Shown: positions 25,390 through 38,718, counted from the first letter of the stretch. The stretch is DNA of 64,000 nucleotides from Spodoptera frugiperda (GCF_023101765.2 NC_064212.1:12400001-12464000), one strand, 5' to 3'. Program-made: numbers and translations. Notes: generated by a model not told the origin, from the letters alone.

Positions 25390-25690
25390 CATCACGCCTT
25401 TTATCCCCGAAGAGGTAGGTAGAGGTGCACATTACGGCATGTAATACCGCTATACAATGTCCACCCACTTTTTACCATTTTTGTTATAAGTCCTACCTAT
25501 GTTACTCCTATGTAGTAAGTTAAAGGGCGAGCTTATTGCCATATACTGGGTACAATTCTAGGCACCTGTGTTACTATTGAGAAATTTTTCAAAAATTCGA
25601 AAAAAGGGCAGTGATATTTTTAGCCTGACTCATGAATCTAACCCGATGACCCCTTATCGCACTTGCGACCACTCGACCAACGAGACAGTC
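25390..25690 (-). repeat. family-A SINE, near full length
   Basis: Minus-strand copy from ATCACGCCTTTTATCCCCGA to a decayed tRNA-like head (GCACTTGCGACCACTCGACC on the plus strand). Confidence 0.7.
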
Positions 25691-25756
25691 CATTATTTGA
25701 TTTTAAAGGTACTATTATGGCATTTTGAAGTATTAAATTCTTTATGTCAATTTGTA

Positions 25757-25889
25757 ATGCTAGGGCCACACTAATGGAATATGCTATTTGATTATGGCGA
25801 TAATTGATGTTTGTATGAACATTTAAAGTTTATAATCGTTCATTTGTTTTCAAAAACAATGGCATATTCCATTAGTGTGGCCCCAGCAT
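25757..25889. mobile_element. MITE with 22-bp terminal inverted repeats
   Basis: GGGCCACACTAATGGAATAT at the left pairs with ATATTCCATTAGTGTGGCCC at the right, essentially perfect, around an AT-rich centre. 133 bp, only one copy in the window. Confidence 0.75.
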
Positions 25890-26550
25890 AAAAGCGTGTG
25901 CCTGCAACAGTTGTACGGGTCAGTTGCTGATCTTTTATGCGCCAGTAATCGGCCTTCAATTGTTCCACTTCTGATATGCAGATCGTTTACTTTTATATTC
26001 GTTGCTTCGAATTTAATTTTAGCATTAAATTGAATTTTCTATTCGCTTTGTTTTTTATTAGTTATGTTTTTAGTTTTATGATAATTCTGATATGTTGTAA
26101 CTATTAACCTTTGTCTCTGATCTTAATTATACCTGATAAATATAATAGTAGAGTATTTTTTTTAAATTTCATCGCTACTTATTACATTTACAGACCATAG
26201 AAGCATATCAGTCAAACTTAAAAAATGCTCCTCGCATAGCTACAGACCTTTCTTTACAAGGAAAGCCGACTCAATCAAAGACCAACTTAAACTGGTCAAT
26301 ATACCATAGTGATTACAAATGAAAGAAATGCACAGTCATCAATATTATGCGCAAAATCTCACACATACTCGCATGCAAACGCACCACGCAATGTTAGATA
26401 ATGAACATGAGGTAATTGACATCACGGCCATGCTATGTGGAAAACATTTGTTAGAAGAAACTGGTGATTTAATTAAGAACGAAAAGAATCAGAATGGAGC
26501 CGAAAAGGATTGAAAATAATGAATGATGTTTCGTAAGAAAAATTTCTGAA

Positions 26551-26672
26551 AGTGTGGGAGAGCCATGCTTCGGCACGAATGGGCCCGCTCAAGCGGAGTG
26601 ATACCACGGCCTCACAGAAAACTGACGTGAAACAACACTTGCGTTGTGTGAGTGAGGTTACTGGAGGCCCAA
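26551..26672 (-). repeat. family-B element, 3' part
   Basis: Minus-strand copy from GTGTGGGAGAGCCATGCTTC to GTGTGAGTGAGGTTACTGGA, the 3' half of the element. Confidence 0.7.
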
Positions 26673-27254
26673 TAGTGAGGAGATACTTCGATACCTACAT
26701 TATTACTCAGACTGTCAATATAACGTTGGGTTAATTCAGAGCCGTAGAAAAACACTATCGAAATGAGTTTATTCAGTAGGAGTCGTTTGGAGAGACGCTT
26801 AAATAAACAAAATCTTCAAATAACAAAGTGGTATTGGAGTTTGGAGACTGGCTTGAGTTAACTATGATGCATCACGAAGCGTTTCAGATAAAGAAAGGCA
26901 AATTAAGTACAGTATAATGTTAAATGTCTAGACGCCTTGTCTCTATCAATCTGCAGTAGTCTACATACCGTTTGTTATTTCAAAATCTCTTTTTTTTTTG
27001 TATAACAACCGTGTGTCCCGCTTTATCTTATGAGCACCAACTTATTTATATTCTTTCTGCATTCGTTCCAAAATTTGGCCACAAGAGAATAAAGCGAAAT
27101 ATCCAAATTTTACTGTTTGTACAACTGTCTTCGGAATAATAATGAAGAAATGACTTTTTTCAAGGCTAGTTTTGGAAATTCAAATATTATAATAATAATG
27201 CTAAACGACTGGTTTTTCAAACATTCTCGAAATTTAAGGTTTACATATTCATAG

Positions 27255-27335
27255 TGGATGCAGGTGGAAGCTTGTCGTTCTACGTGGAAGACTTAGGTGG
27301 AGGTCTTTGTTCAGCAGTGGACGTCTCTCGGCTGA
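27255..27335 (+). pseudogene. LINE C-terminal relic
   Basis: Frame WMQVEACRSTWKT, stop, VEVFVQQWTSLG, stop, followed by a (TGA)n tail. It is homologous to 41568-41705, which lacks the internal stop. End of a non-LTR retrotransposon ORF. Confidence 0.7.
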
Positions 27336-28795
27336 TGATGATGATGATTCAACTACTTTTCACAAAGTCTACTACTACTACTATTCACAAAGTCGTGAAG
27401 AACGTGGAGAGCTATATAGGTACAAATTTATTGCAAAAGCAACATCTTAGACCACATGTCACTTTTCAACACAATCTCACGTTCACAATCTGTAACTTGG
27501 GCCGTTAAAATGCAGCACGTCAGTCTAGTTTCGTAAGAAGACACGGGAAAGGCGGGCTGCGGTCACGACCTAGTGCAAAAAAATCGGTTGGGCAGCCATG
27601 TTGCATGTTCGAAGTTTAAAAAGTAATTCGTCTGGCCTCGATAGTTTCCGTGTGATTAGGAGATACTCTTATGTTTTCAAGGCCAACAACGAATGTAGAT
27701 AAGTGGCCATTTTGTATTTTGATTAGCTTGTAGTGATGGGAGATTGGATTTTTGGATGTGTAAAAAATAACAATAACTATTGTTATGGATTGCAGTAGAG
27801 TCTATACTAAAGAAATATATTGACTTATTGAGTATAGATCTTGCTTGGTAATGGAAAAACGTGCAGTAGATACGTACCTACTTGACTATACACTCGTGAA
27901 TATATAGCATATTTTCGGTTACAAATCGCAAATGGGAGATGCCTAAATGACGTACTCAAGACATATAGTTATGCTTTTAAATATCACACTTACTACGTAA
28001 TCTGCTTTAATAAAGAACTATTAAGTTCAATCAATTCTTGCAAAAATTTCATCCAAAATCTGCCAAAGCAAGAGTTTGCAACACTTGCAAAAATACCCAA
28101 ACCAATTTCCTTAAAATTAATATTGCCAGGGTTAAATAAAACAGGTATTCTGAAGAACATCGGGTTATTATCGTAATTGCATTGATGGCCGTCGCAACCG
28201 CACGCAAGTACCTTTTAATTCTTAGTAACCATTTCCTCATTATTTCTTTATTTAGTTAATCTTTATACAATTCTCATCTCTGTCTGAATTGTTCTAAGGT
28301 GGTTTTTGCAATGGAAAGTGTGTAAATGGCATTTCAATGCGTGGATTTGGCATGTTGAGTTAGAACTTAACTCTCAGTGTTTTTTACTCAGTGAGCTTGT
28401 TACTAGTACCTACCTATACAATTAATTCTTAATCATTGTCAACAGCTGGTTTATTCACTAGTGGACTAAATACGAGCCTCCTTTGCATAAGATCATTTGC
28501 CATCGCCACGATTAGCTGAACTATTAGAAGTAACTCAGTAAAACACATAAATATTTGATTAAACTACACTATTAAGCTGTATTATCTACATCAATATTTG
28601 TAGTGTAAGCACAAATATTTATTATAACACATTCACAACCACTTATTGACACACAACATTGACTGACGACACTTATTAAATTGATGACCGAAGACGATTA
28701 CGTTACCTATGACACTATGTCACCTATTTAAAACATTACGGTCATTGTACAAAGGAACTTCTTATTCATACTCTTTTTTTGTAGAAAGTCAACTT

Positions 28796-28878
28796 GCCTT
28801 GAGCGATGCGAGAGGGAGGGTCAGACTCTTACTGACTAAAAACCATCCCGTTCCCTCTCCGGTAGTCCACAGCTCCAG
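28796..28878 (-). repeat. family-C element, partial
   Basis: GAGAGGGAGGGTCAGACTCT, then TAAAAACCATCCCGTTCC and AGTCCACAGCTCCAG. Part of the interior is deleted. Confidence 0.6.
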
Positions 28879-31350
28879 TTTAATTGGTTACTAAACTAAA
28901 CTGGAAAACAGAAATCCTTTAGATTAGTGAAGATAGGATATTTTTAACAAATTTTTCTTTATTTTTATATGAGAGAAGGAAAAAGAAGGCTTAATAACTT
29001 CTACTCCGCACTACGCATTCTTCAAATGTTTCTCCAATGAGGTTATAGTTTTAATTGCGATAGTTTTTTACGTCAAACCGTTCGCATGCTTGCACTTAGT
29101 CAACATAGTAGGTGAATCAGCGTAACCCACTCACTTTAAACCTATATCCTATAAAAAACCAGATTTATATAGACTTATATAACTTCTTGAATCGAAAGGT
29201 CCAAGAGAGGCACGACTTTTTACTCTAACATATTATATCGAGTGAATGTAGGACAACATAGTATCAATTACTTACATAAAATCGATTAGCCAATCGGTCG
29301 CGGTTTGAAGAACAAATAATTACGATTATAAAGATTATTATTGCATGATGCACAAATTCGTCGCGCAACGTTATGTTGGGTGTCCATTGTTTTAGGGATG
29401 TCCGTTATTGAAAAGTTTCTTATGTTTTATAGCTTAGAGTCTTCTACGATAAATTGACATAATGAATTATTAAAGGTACTTATTTGTTTTGTATCTTACG
29501 ATCTTCCAAAATAAATGAACGTAAAGAATTATTCAATTCGAACTAGTAGTTTCGGAGATTAACGCGTTAAAACTATTGTTTTCGTTATAATGCTTGTATA
29601 AAATAGGACTAAAAAGCCATTGTTTGTGTTAATTGTGTTTATCACAATTATGTTATGACGTCATTATACACAATACTATCTAATATTAGCCTAAAATGGG
29701 CCCCCATTAATTTTTTTCCATCACTTTTTTATTCTGATTGTAACATTTTAAAAATCTAAAGACACAACAGAGACAACCCTACGCATAGTTCTTAGTCTTA
29801 GTACGTCGGCATTCGGCAAAAGTTACATCAGTACAATGAATAAATCAATGGATGTGGCATAGCATGGCGTTCACAAAGAACTCATTACTTTTATGACCCT
29901 ACGCTTGCTGTAACCGAGTTATTACTTCACGACGAACGTTTTTCTCAATAACTGAGTTTTGTTTATGAAATTGTAAGTAATTATCATGACTGCCGAATGT
30001 GTCCGATGGTGTCCAAAACCAGCACATCGACCTACCTCAAACTGTCAAATATCTTTAAAAGATTTTCGTCTTTATTGCTTTCATAATAAAACTGATAATT
30101 AAAAGACTATTGGAGCTTGACGTGTTTGGAATTTTTTAACAAAGGACAGTTTAATAACTCATTAGTTTTGCCTTTGTTAAAAAATAGGTCAAACAGATCA
30201 TTAGTAGAGATCTTAATTGATCGATTTATTTCAAGTTCTTGCACAATATGGCTACAGGCGTGGCGATTATGCCTAAGGCATTTTCTACCAAACCACCTTT
30301 GGAGAATGCATGGGGATCAGCGGTTATTGGCATTATGTGATTGAGCGATAAACATACAATAGCTACTACCTACATACATTACGTATGTAAAGTCATAACT
30401 ATGGTCACAACTATGGCCACATAGCCCAGGGGCTATGGTATATAACCATGGTTACAGTATGGTATGCAACCAGTCAATATAGTATGTAATCAAGGTTAGA
30501 GCACAAAAATTATGGATCATTTTTCAATTCACAAATCAGTAACAAGTTTAAATGCCATCTAATCTCAGATTTCAATCTAAACAAAACGATACAGATTCCG
30601 AAACTAATTTCAAAAAGAAAACGTCTATTAATTGAATTTCCTATCGATTTAATACCATCGATTATTTGTTCTCACTATCGATTCTCCTTCTTAGAATCGA
30701 TTTCCCGAACGCAATAATGAAAAATGTGGGCGTTGATAACCGCAGGCGAAACAAAACGAAGCAGCAAGTACCGCTGAGGAAAGTTTGACGAAACGATTTG
30801 ATCTCACTTTTAAGATGAAACTAACCATCGGACTCGAGCGAAATGACCCGAGACCAGTTGATTTTGAGGCGTATAGAAATATTCTTTGATAGAAAAATCT
30901 TATAAAAAGTCGTAATGAAAAACATAGCGTAACAAATGAAAATGATAAAACTGACAGAGATAAGACAAATGCTCAAATACAAAAACAATTTTAAGCCACA
31001 AACAAACATGTCACAAAATGGCAGTCTAAATGAAATAGCAATCAAAAACAACTTAGCACTAGTACTATTAAATAATACGGCACTAAATAGGACAAGGCTA
31101 CTGAACTATCTAGAAAATATAATAATGCTATGATGAAAGATAAGAGGTCTAATAGTATTCATACGATAGCGAGGAAAACAATGAATTATGTAAACAGACC
31201 AAAACATCGCCTCCACAATAGGTTTATGACGCAATTATTACGTCTAGCACAATAATAGACGAATGCACTTTAACAATAATAATTACCTAACTTCAATTGT
31301 AATCTGTAATATACAATGATAACTAGAATTCAGATTTCAATGAGAATTGT

Positions 31351-31646
31351 TATTTTTATGATATAATCCGGTAAACGATCAGACGGATCACCTTATGGTA
31401 AGCAATCACCGCCGTCTATGCACCCGAAACAATAGAGGTGTTACAAGTGCGTTTGCGGTCTTTTGGAGGTTAAAAATTTAAGGGTTGTTGGGGAATCGGG
31501 GATTAAGAAGTTTGGGTAGGGGGTGATTGGGCATCCGGTAACCATACTCGCATAATGAAACACAACGCAATCGTTGTTTCACTTTAGTTTACTGTGAGGC
31601 CGTGGTATCACTCCAGCAGTGCCGAAGCATGGCTCTCCCACACTTG
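31351..31646 (+). repeat. family-B element, near full length
   Basis: From TTTTTATGATATAATCCGGT to GCCGAAGCATGGCTCTCCCA. Contains the full CACCT-ATGGTAAGCAATC body and 3' part. Confidence 0.75.
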
Positions 31647-33246
31647 AGAAAACAAACTTTATTGACTACTGATAAAGTTCAGATTAGGTATGTTCTTACT
31701 GCAAATTGACTTTGCAGTTGTAAATTCTGTTGTTTTCGCGGTTTAATGGGAAAGGCATGAAAACATGTTGATAAAAACAAATGACGTGTTCATAAATTCG
31801 TTGCAGCCTTAAGTAGGCGTCAAAGTCAACAGAAGGCAATACACTGTCATTAATTCCAACTTATAGGCATCAAACTCTCGACAATTCGAAGTTGTAGAGA
31901 TAAAGGGACATAGAGCTCAGATCTTGCATAGGTCAGTACCGACATTTTAAGGGAAGTTCAAATTTTGAACCATTTGATATTTCAAACATTCGGTAATTCG
32001 AAATATTTTGATGAGTCCCTTCAGTTTCTAATTTACGAGAGTCGACTGTATAATGATTGACTACTTCATTTATCTACAGTGTTGAAATTTAGCGTTCGTC
32101 AATAAAATTACAATTATTTATTTAGTTGTGCATAAAATTAACAAGTGCTGTTGTGACGACACCTACATTTACCTATTATTCCTTCACAGGCAGTAATTTC
32201 AATTAGTTATTCTATTACATTAGTTAAATACGGTCGTGTGTTTGGTCGCTGGCCTAGAACTCAAAATAGAGCAATAATTGAAATATTTTTAGACCCATTC
32301 AATTACATAACAACGTTGGGCCAAAAAATCTGCCTTGAGGTACGCCTGCGTGTAACCCCTTGCCTTATATAAGTTTAGGATATTTTTTTAGGAACAACAA
32401 AAGTATTGCAGTACTAAAGATAGATTTTCGTGTTACTAGATTACAATCTTTATTACTTTAATAATGACATTATTTTTCATATTACTAGTTTTTAACTAAT
32501 AAAAAGAATGTCTCCAGTCGCCATACTATTCCTTCTAGGGTACCTACACCATTAAAATATCTGTCGATCTTTACCAAGAACTCATGAACGCCAAGTTCAA
32601 TGTGAGCTACGTCTAAGAAAAAATGGTTTGACCGTAAGCAGTGCCATTAAATGTTAAGTATTTCAAGTTCTGTTCCTTCTAAAGCCTTTTATACAATTGA
32701 GCACATAATACGTTTTCAAGAAAGCCGTACAATAAGGAAAGGGTACACAAAAGTATGTCAATAGTTATACAGTACTTACGAAGGTAATTTATGTTTGTAT
32801 TGCATTTCGATCTAATGCCTTATTGTAAACCGGACACTTAACCCCAAATTCCAAAATGGATACATCTTAACACAATATACTTTACCTGGGATCCGAACGC
32901 AAAAACCTCAGTACAGTTTGCGATCACAAAAAAAATTAAACCGTTACAAGGAAAGTCCCTAAACGAAGGTTTCTTTGTTCAAGTGCATTTCCAAGATTTA
33001 AAAACGGGGTCTCGATGACGAATAAGAATTTCTGATGACGAATTTTTGCGGACAATGTCATAATATTTTCACCTTCACGAAAACACTGGCAATTTGCATA
33101 TACGCGCGAATTTGTGCCTTATTTTGTAGCGCTAAAATTGTTTATGCAAAGAGGTAAAAATGCTTAAATGGTGCAACGTTTTGATGCAAACTTTAAACTA
33201 AATCAATAATTAATTTATGTTAATTGACATTACGAAAGGTACTTAC

Positions 33247-33289
33247 GACTGATGTCCATAGCTAGGGTGTTTGTGATACACACTCCCAT
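33247..33289 (-). CDS. candidate alternative first coding exon of spire
   Basis: Minus-strand ATG at 33287-33289 with a good context (A at -3, G at +4) starts 14 codons, MGVCITNTLAMDIS, plus one base. It is followed by a perfect GTAAGT donor (33241-33246). A second in-frame ATG is at 33257-33259. An in-frame TGA lies ten codons upstream, so this is a plausible start and not an internal exon. The one-base overhang fits the acceptor phase of E7 (C+CG = Pro), giving a short Spire without KIND and WH2. Short C-terminal Spire isoforms are known in Drosophila, as I recall. There is no transcript evidence here. Confidence 0.4.
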
Positions 33290-33459
33290 CTTCAGTTTTA
33301 CGACCAAAAATCCAATAAAGAAAAGTCACTTAATCGGGTCGTTTCAACCCTATCGATGAACCGTCAATTTATGAACGAAACACTCCACTCGCACTGATTC
33401 CCAGTAGATACTGATACACACTGATATAACACAAAATCTTGTTAGTCTAGTAAACTTAC

Positions 33460-33680
33460 GTTGCAGGTCGGCGGGAACCTGATAGGCTTCACTCCCGTAA
33501 TCTAATTACCCTCACCCCTTCCTACTTTTAAATAAAAATTTTAAATGTACCGGTAATTCGATTTGACGTTTAGAGAACCATATTTGAATTTTTAAATATG
33601 GAAGAGACACGTCCGCGCGACGATGGAATCCGGCGCAGACTGCGGTACTGAGCGTAGGCTGTATGCTTTGCTTTAGACAT
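33460..33680 (-). promoter_or_regulatory. candidate internal promoter / noncoding first exon
   Basis: Upstream (on the minus strand) of the candidate start at 33.29 kb lies a stretch with raised GC and CpG content (33600-33680) in AT-rich intron. It contains CAAGATGG-like (YY1/Pho-type) sequence near 33710. A second strong donor, GTAAGT at 33454-33459, could end a noncoding first exon at 33460. The start site itself cannot be read from sequence. Confidence 0.25.
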
Positions 33681-35461
33681 GCGGCTCTCAATCTTTCGGG
33701 TTTTCCATCTTGGAACTAAATCTCGTTTGTATTTGATTTGCTAATGTCATTTTCTATTGTTAAAGGGAAAAATATTTACGTAGTTAAGGTTGAATGGATT
33801 AGAAATCGTTTTGTTATTCATTTGTCTATTTTACTTAGCAGTGCTCACTTATTATTACTTATCTCTATGCAACACGAACAATAATTACAAAAACACTAAT
33901 TTATGACAAAATAAAATTTAGTGATACATAAAATTATAGTTCCACCTATCTAGCGAAATCAACAAAAAATCTTAAAAATATTTGTACTGAATCACAAAGT
34001 TATCGAACCACAGACCAACAAACGGGCCAGTTTTATGCAACGCAAGACTTATTCATTTTGCTTCAAACAGCTATTGTGAACGAGAAATAGTGCACTTTTT
34101 CATTTTAACCATTCTCCCTGAGACTGAGAGACCAATTTACTAACAAAACAAGTGCCTAAAAGCAAAAAAGACAAACACAAGATTGAGAAACATTGTCTTT
34201 TTTTTGTTTTTATGAAATGAAAACGTTTGAGGCATTCCGGTTCGTTCTACAAAATGTGATTAATAAAGTCATCAATCATTTTGATTGGACTTATTTGTCA
34301 ACATTTCCTTGGAATAGAGAGAGTGATTTATTGAGGATGGACAGTCCACAGTGGATAAAAATAGGTCATCTAGAAATTCTACATACGACATTTATTTAGC
34401 AAGGGGCTGTAGGTACATACTATTGCTTGATAGGTAAAAGTAGTTTTGGTCAGTAGGTCATCTTAGGGGCGTGTTTTAACTTCCGTCACGATCACTGCGT
34501 TAAAAAGGTGTAATATTACAAGCATGTTACATACGTATGTTACAAATACATTAATTAATTAATTACCGTCAAGTGAATTCTAGTTAAATTTAACCTCTCT
34601 AATTTGTCGTAACGACTAAACTGTGTCAGAAGTCTTTAATTACCTAATATCTTGCAGTTTCATGTAATAGTATTTATGTAAAGTTTATGCTATCATCCTA
34701 CGGGCCTAGGGCGGGATAGATACATACAACTTTATCAGTTATAAACCCTTAATAATTGTGTATCTGCAATTATTTGTGATTTCTTATAATGAGGTCAATT
34801 AAGTTTTCTTTACAGTTGTCCTTTTGGAATGCCTTAATTAAACAAAAAATAAAGTTTTGACCAACTTTTCACCTGTTTTGTTATGAACCTCATAAGAATA
34901 ATTAAGCATGATTAATTAAAACAGGTACAATATCAATAAGCAATCAATCGCAATAAGTCTTTCACCGTTTCTACATGAGCAAACCGTTTTAAAAACTTAA
35001 ATAAACAATTTATTTATTAGTAGTTTATACTTATTAGTAGTATATATAGGATCTTGTACTCAATAGAAATGGAAACCAAGTTATATAAGGCAGGGTATAC
35101 ATTACGTAACTTCAGTATCCAGGTCGATATTCGAGTTCCCAGTGACCTAGACGTCTAGATTGTCTTACGTCGGAGACAGGCAGGCGCCTGGCACCGCACC
35201 AGCAAAAACAGCCTTACAATCTCCAGCATAAGGTTTGAAATCGAATAGAGACGATGTGTTTTTTGGGTCAACTTTTGCGGGTGCGAAGTGGACCAGAAAA
35301 TGTCTGGAGATCGTTAAGTACAGAAGTTATTAGATATTCTCGGTCTGTGAAGTTTAGTGGGGAAGGTTGGGACTTGTGATATGAGTAGTTTGTTATGATG
35401 TATCAGTCAGAATAATTTTGTTCAAGTTCTGTGCTAGGCACACTTTTATGTAAAAATAAGT

Positions 35462-35626
35462 CGGGTTTTTCTTCCTGACGCTATTATAACTCTAGAACGC
35501 ACGAACTGATTATTACAGTTTTGCATTCGATAGGAAGCTCTCAAGCTCCGTGAGGTTTATAGCAAGAAAAGCAGGAAAACAGGGAAAATCATTGGTGGCG
35601 AAATGGAGTTCGCCGGGTTTGCTAGT
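35462..35626 (+). mobile_element. Helitron-like terminal fragment
   Basis: ACGCACGAACTGATTATTAC in the body and GGAGTTCGCCGGGTTTGCTA GT at the end. It resembles other CTAGT-ending moth repeats. Confidence 0.5.
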
Positions 35627-35984
35627 ATTTTATTTATGCACACTTGTCTTTGACATAGAAAGCTAAAAGGGCAAAATGCGACACAGGTCCTGACAACATC
35701 ACACAATATCCACTACGTCCTGACAGGATAAGCAGAGCTGACGTAAATTGACATTAAAGCGACCGAAATGAATTATTTACAAGAAAGGTCTACATTAAAT
35801 TAATAATTATAAGCCACACCAAAGTAACAGGTGTATTAGAAAATCCTTTACAGCAAAACGAATTCTCTTTGCATAACCTTTCACAATTTATGGAATAACG
35901 CCAGAAATAGAACCTGGATTGAGTAATATCTGTACTATTATCATAATTACACCTAATTAATACATTCTCAACTTTCCTTTGCAG

Positions 35985-36121
35985 AGAGAGAATTGAAAGA
36001 GTTTATGAAGGGCACCTGGGTGCCCGACTGCGACTGCGACGAGTTGGAGTGCCGAGAGTCGCTTACAATTTCAAAGACTTTTTTGGATTTCATTACTGTC
36101 TTAATTAGGTGCCAAAGTTGA
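35985..36121 (+). CDS. exon-like open frame of unknown identity
   Basis: Plus strand. A strong acceptor (pyrimidine tract ACTTTCCTTTGCAG) ends at 35984. It is followed by an open frame: ERELKEF, then an ATG at 36005, MKGTWVPDCDCDELECRES, and LTISKTFLDFITVLIRCQS to a TGA at 36119-36121. Its acidic and Cys-rich residues and its GC content differ from the AT-rich surroundings. A second frame is also open. No family is recognised and no convincing donor follows, so it could be a terminal exon of a nested plus-strand gene, a repeat fragment, or chance. Confidence 0.2.
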
Positions 36122-37540
36122 AGAATCCAACTCCTTATATAAAATTCATCTAAAATATCATATTATTATAATAATTTGATGGTTTGTGTGCATCAAAAAT
36201 CGAACAGATTACGAAGCATAACATACCGAGAAACATAGGCTTCATTTTATCTCGATAATATTCCTAGATCGGGACCTTCTTTTTTCTCAAGGGAAATCTC
36301 CTAGATTGGTCAGACCAATCCAAACGCGGAAAGCTAGTAAGTTTTATACCTATACTATATTATATACTATGTAGTGCAATGTTTTATTATAATGTACCTA
36401 GTAATACTGTTGTAAATGCCAAGGTCACAGATACACATTTATTAAACCATAAACAGTAAGTAAGTACCGTCATAAAATTTCAGCGAGAATTTTCTTACAG
36501 CAGTTTATACGATACTGAATAAGTGGTTTTATTACATGGGCAATAAACCTCAATTTTGAACGACTCTTTTTGATCAGGTATTTACGCATGAAGTTAGATG
36601 AATATACACAAAATACTATACGAAAATATAAGATTTTTAAGCTATATTTTTGGATAGTAAACCTTTGTCGTTTTGGTCGACTGGTCTTAAGTTCAACTGC
36701 AGAGTTTTAATAGTAAAGAATTATTCGATTTTATTTAAAAAAATATACAATATTAAGTTATTTCTTTCCATTTATATTTGGACGTATTATCGCTGCTTCC
36801 AGTAGTAAACATGATCAATCTAACACGCTGGCTACATCAAAACCTCATCAATCACGTCTCGATAAAACTTCTGTACAAATAGAAGATGTGGGACGCCAAT
36901 ATTTCTCATATAACGTTGTAAATAATGTTGTAAATATTATGTCTTCATAATATTTATTTCATAATTCTTAGAGAGCATTATTATAAAGATTTTAATTGTT
37001 AGTAAATTTTAATTCTAAAGCAATAAAGCATTTGGATTTGTTTTTAATTGTTATAAACTAAGTTATCAGTGTACCTAAATTCCTAGATACCTCAATATGG
37101 CAATAAATCATAAACAGACGTGTGTGGAGAAGAATCATCAAGACATAAGAGACATGAAAATATAGAAAAGAGATGTCATACATCAAATCCTTTAAAATTG
37201 CACCTAAGTAATCATATTCTCGCCCAAGAGACCCCACGTGCTACTCGTATCAAAAGGCCCATAAAGTATACAGCCGTACTATTCTGTAGTTTGTGTACTG
37301 ATATGTTACGAAACTAGAACGACACACCATACATACGTAGTATGAAATATGGTGACGTACCTATGGTATACTGGCCCTACTTTAGTTATGCAACAAGTAT
37401 CGTTGAATTTACGCAACAAAGTGACATTTTACGAATATTTCATAGGTAATCGTATCGCAAAGAAGATCATATTAAGTATCTAGGTAATAACATAATCTGT
37501 GTGAGTTATATGACCATTAATTAAAATTAAAGCCATAAAT

Positions 37541-37689
37541 CGCACTAATATTATAAATGTGAAAGATTGTTTATTTGAATGTTTATCCGTCAAATTTTAA
37601 TTTAATTGGGTATACCTAAAGACAGGGCTAGCTGTTAGAATACTTTTTATATCACGGGAACGCAGGCGAAGCCGCTGGTAGAACCTAGT
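37541..37689 (+). mobile_element. Helitron-like (Lep1-type) fragment
   Basis: Starts CACTAATATTATAAATGTGA and ends CACGGGAACGCAGGCGAAGC then CGCTGG...CTAGT. Confidence 0.6.
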
Positions 37690-38498
37690 TATTTCCATAA
37701 AGCAATGAAAAGTTCCTAAAATCAATAAGACAATAAATACTTAATTTAAAACATGTAATGTTTTATTTTACATAAGAATTATGTATTTATAAACAACTTG
37801 AAAGGAGGCACGGTACTTACAAAACCACACTACCACTTTGTTGATCCACGAACGCCTGCCAGATTTTAATAGCAAAGTCTGGCAACTACTACTTGCTCAC
37901 AGCTTTTCACAAGGCGATTTGTAAGTCACGACATCAACATACTCTTCTTAGTTGTAAATTCACAAATAGTGATATAACAGATACGGTAACAAATACTAGA
38001 ACACAAAATGGGATGATTGATTGTTTTTGTATGAGAATTACTAAACGATTTAGTAGTTCTAGCTTGCTTTCTTCGATTTCTGGTATGTTATTTGAGCTTG
38101 AACATAGTAAAGGATCTGGAACAGATTGTTAGGTTAGGAACTAGGATGGGAAGTAAAATATAGGATAGGAAAAATAGGATGAAAGGGAAATTTTGTCTAA
38201 ATATGTTTAAAAATATAAATAAATAAGTTTCTTGAAGAGAATGATACCTAAACACATTTCCTATATTCTTTTAATGAGATAAGCCCGCTACATCCTCCCA
38301 AAACCACCTGTAACTCCTATAAGCCAGGATCTACAGTAACACAAAGTAAAGTCTAAAGTGTCCCTGGGACATGAATGACTGTCTTAGATCCCGCAACGAA
38401 ATAAATCAGAAGATATTATTAGAGGAGAAGAAATAGAACATTTCCTATGTGATAACGTTGGGCTTATAATCCTGGAATATATAAATATAGGTACTTAC

Positions 38499-38613
38499 AT
38501 AGTCGCCTGGAGTAAGGAGTGGGTCGGAGTTGTCTCCCGACTTGGATGGACGCGAGGAGTTTCTCTCTAGGCGTTACTTCACGGCGGGGCGGCGGCAACT
38601 TGCGGTCAGACGC
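38499..38613 (-). CDS. spire: spire exon E6: WH2-D
   Basis: 115-nt exon (38 codons plus 1 base), acceptor TTTCATCAG, donor GTAAGT (38493-38498). It encodes ASDRKLPPPRREV, then TPREKLLASIQVGRQLRPT and PYSRRL. The proline-rich 'DRKL' linker followed by REKLLASI...RQLRPT corresponds to the fourth WH2 of Spire. The exon ends with one base (T) that must be completed downstream. The next recognised exon is 32.8 kb away, so the actin-nucleating module and the C-terminal half are separated by the longest intron. Confidence 0.95.
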
Positions 38614-38718
38614 CTGATGAAAATATATTTATTTTATAAAATGGTAATAACGAAAATTGTTGATATTTTAAATTACAATTCTATACAAGCAAGTAGTTTA
38701 AAGAAAAAATGTTCTTAC

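Larger units (their letters stand above)
5653..38498. other. intron between E6 and E7 (32.8 kb)
   Basis: The longest intron, full of small mobile-element remains that are listed separately. Stretches in which I see no gene or recognisable repeat include 7600-8870, 9100-10000, 12510-13800, 14720-15980, 16140-18000, 18330-19300, 20710-21900, 22750-23130, 23420-24800, 25900-26550, 26680-27250, 27350-28790, 28890-31340, 31660-33240, 33700-35450, 36130-37540 and 37700-38498. These contain only AT-rich unique-looking DNA and short ORFs of no recognised family. Confidence 0.6.

Noticed and set aside
37809..37868. Possible 35-nt spire exon between CTGGCAG and GTAAGT on the minus strand
   Set aside because: In the spire frame after E6 it hits TAG, and it lies by an inverted repeat (GCCAGATTTT...AAGTCTGGC), so it looks like a repeat. 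A poison exon cannot be excluded.
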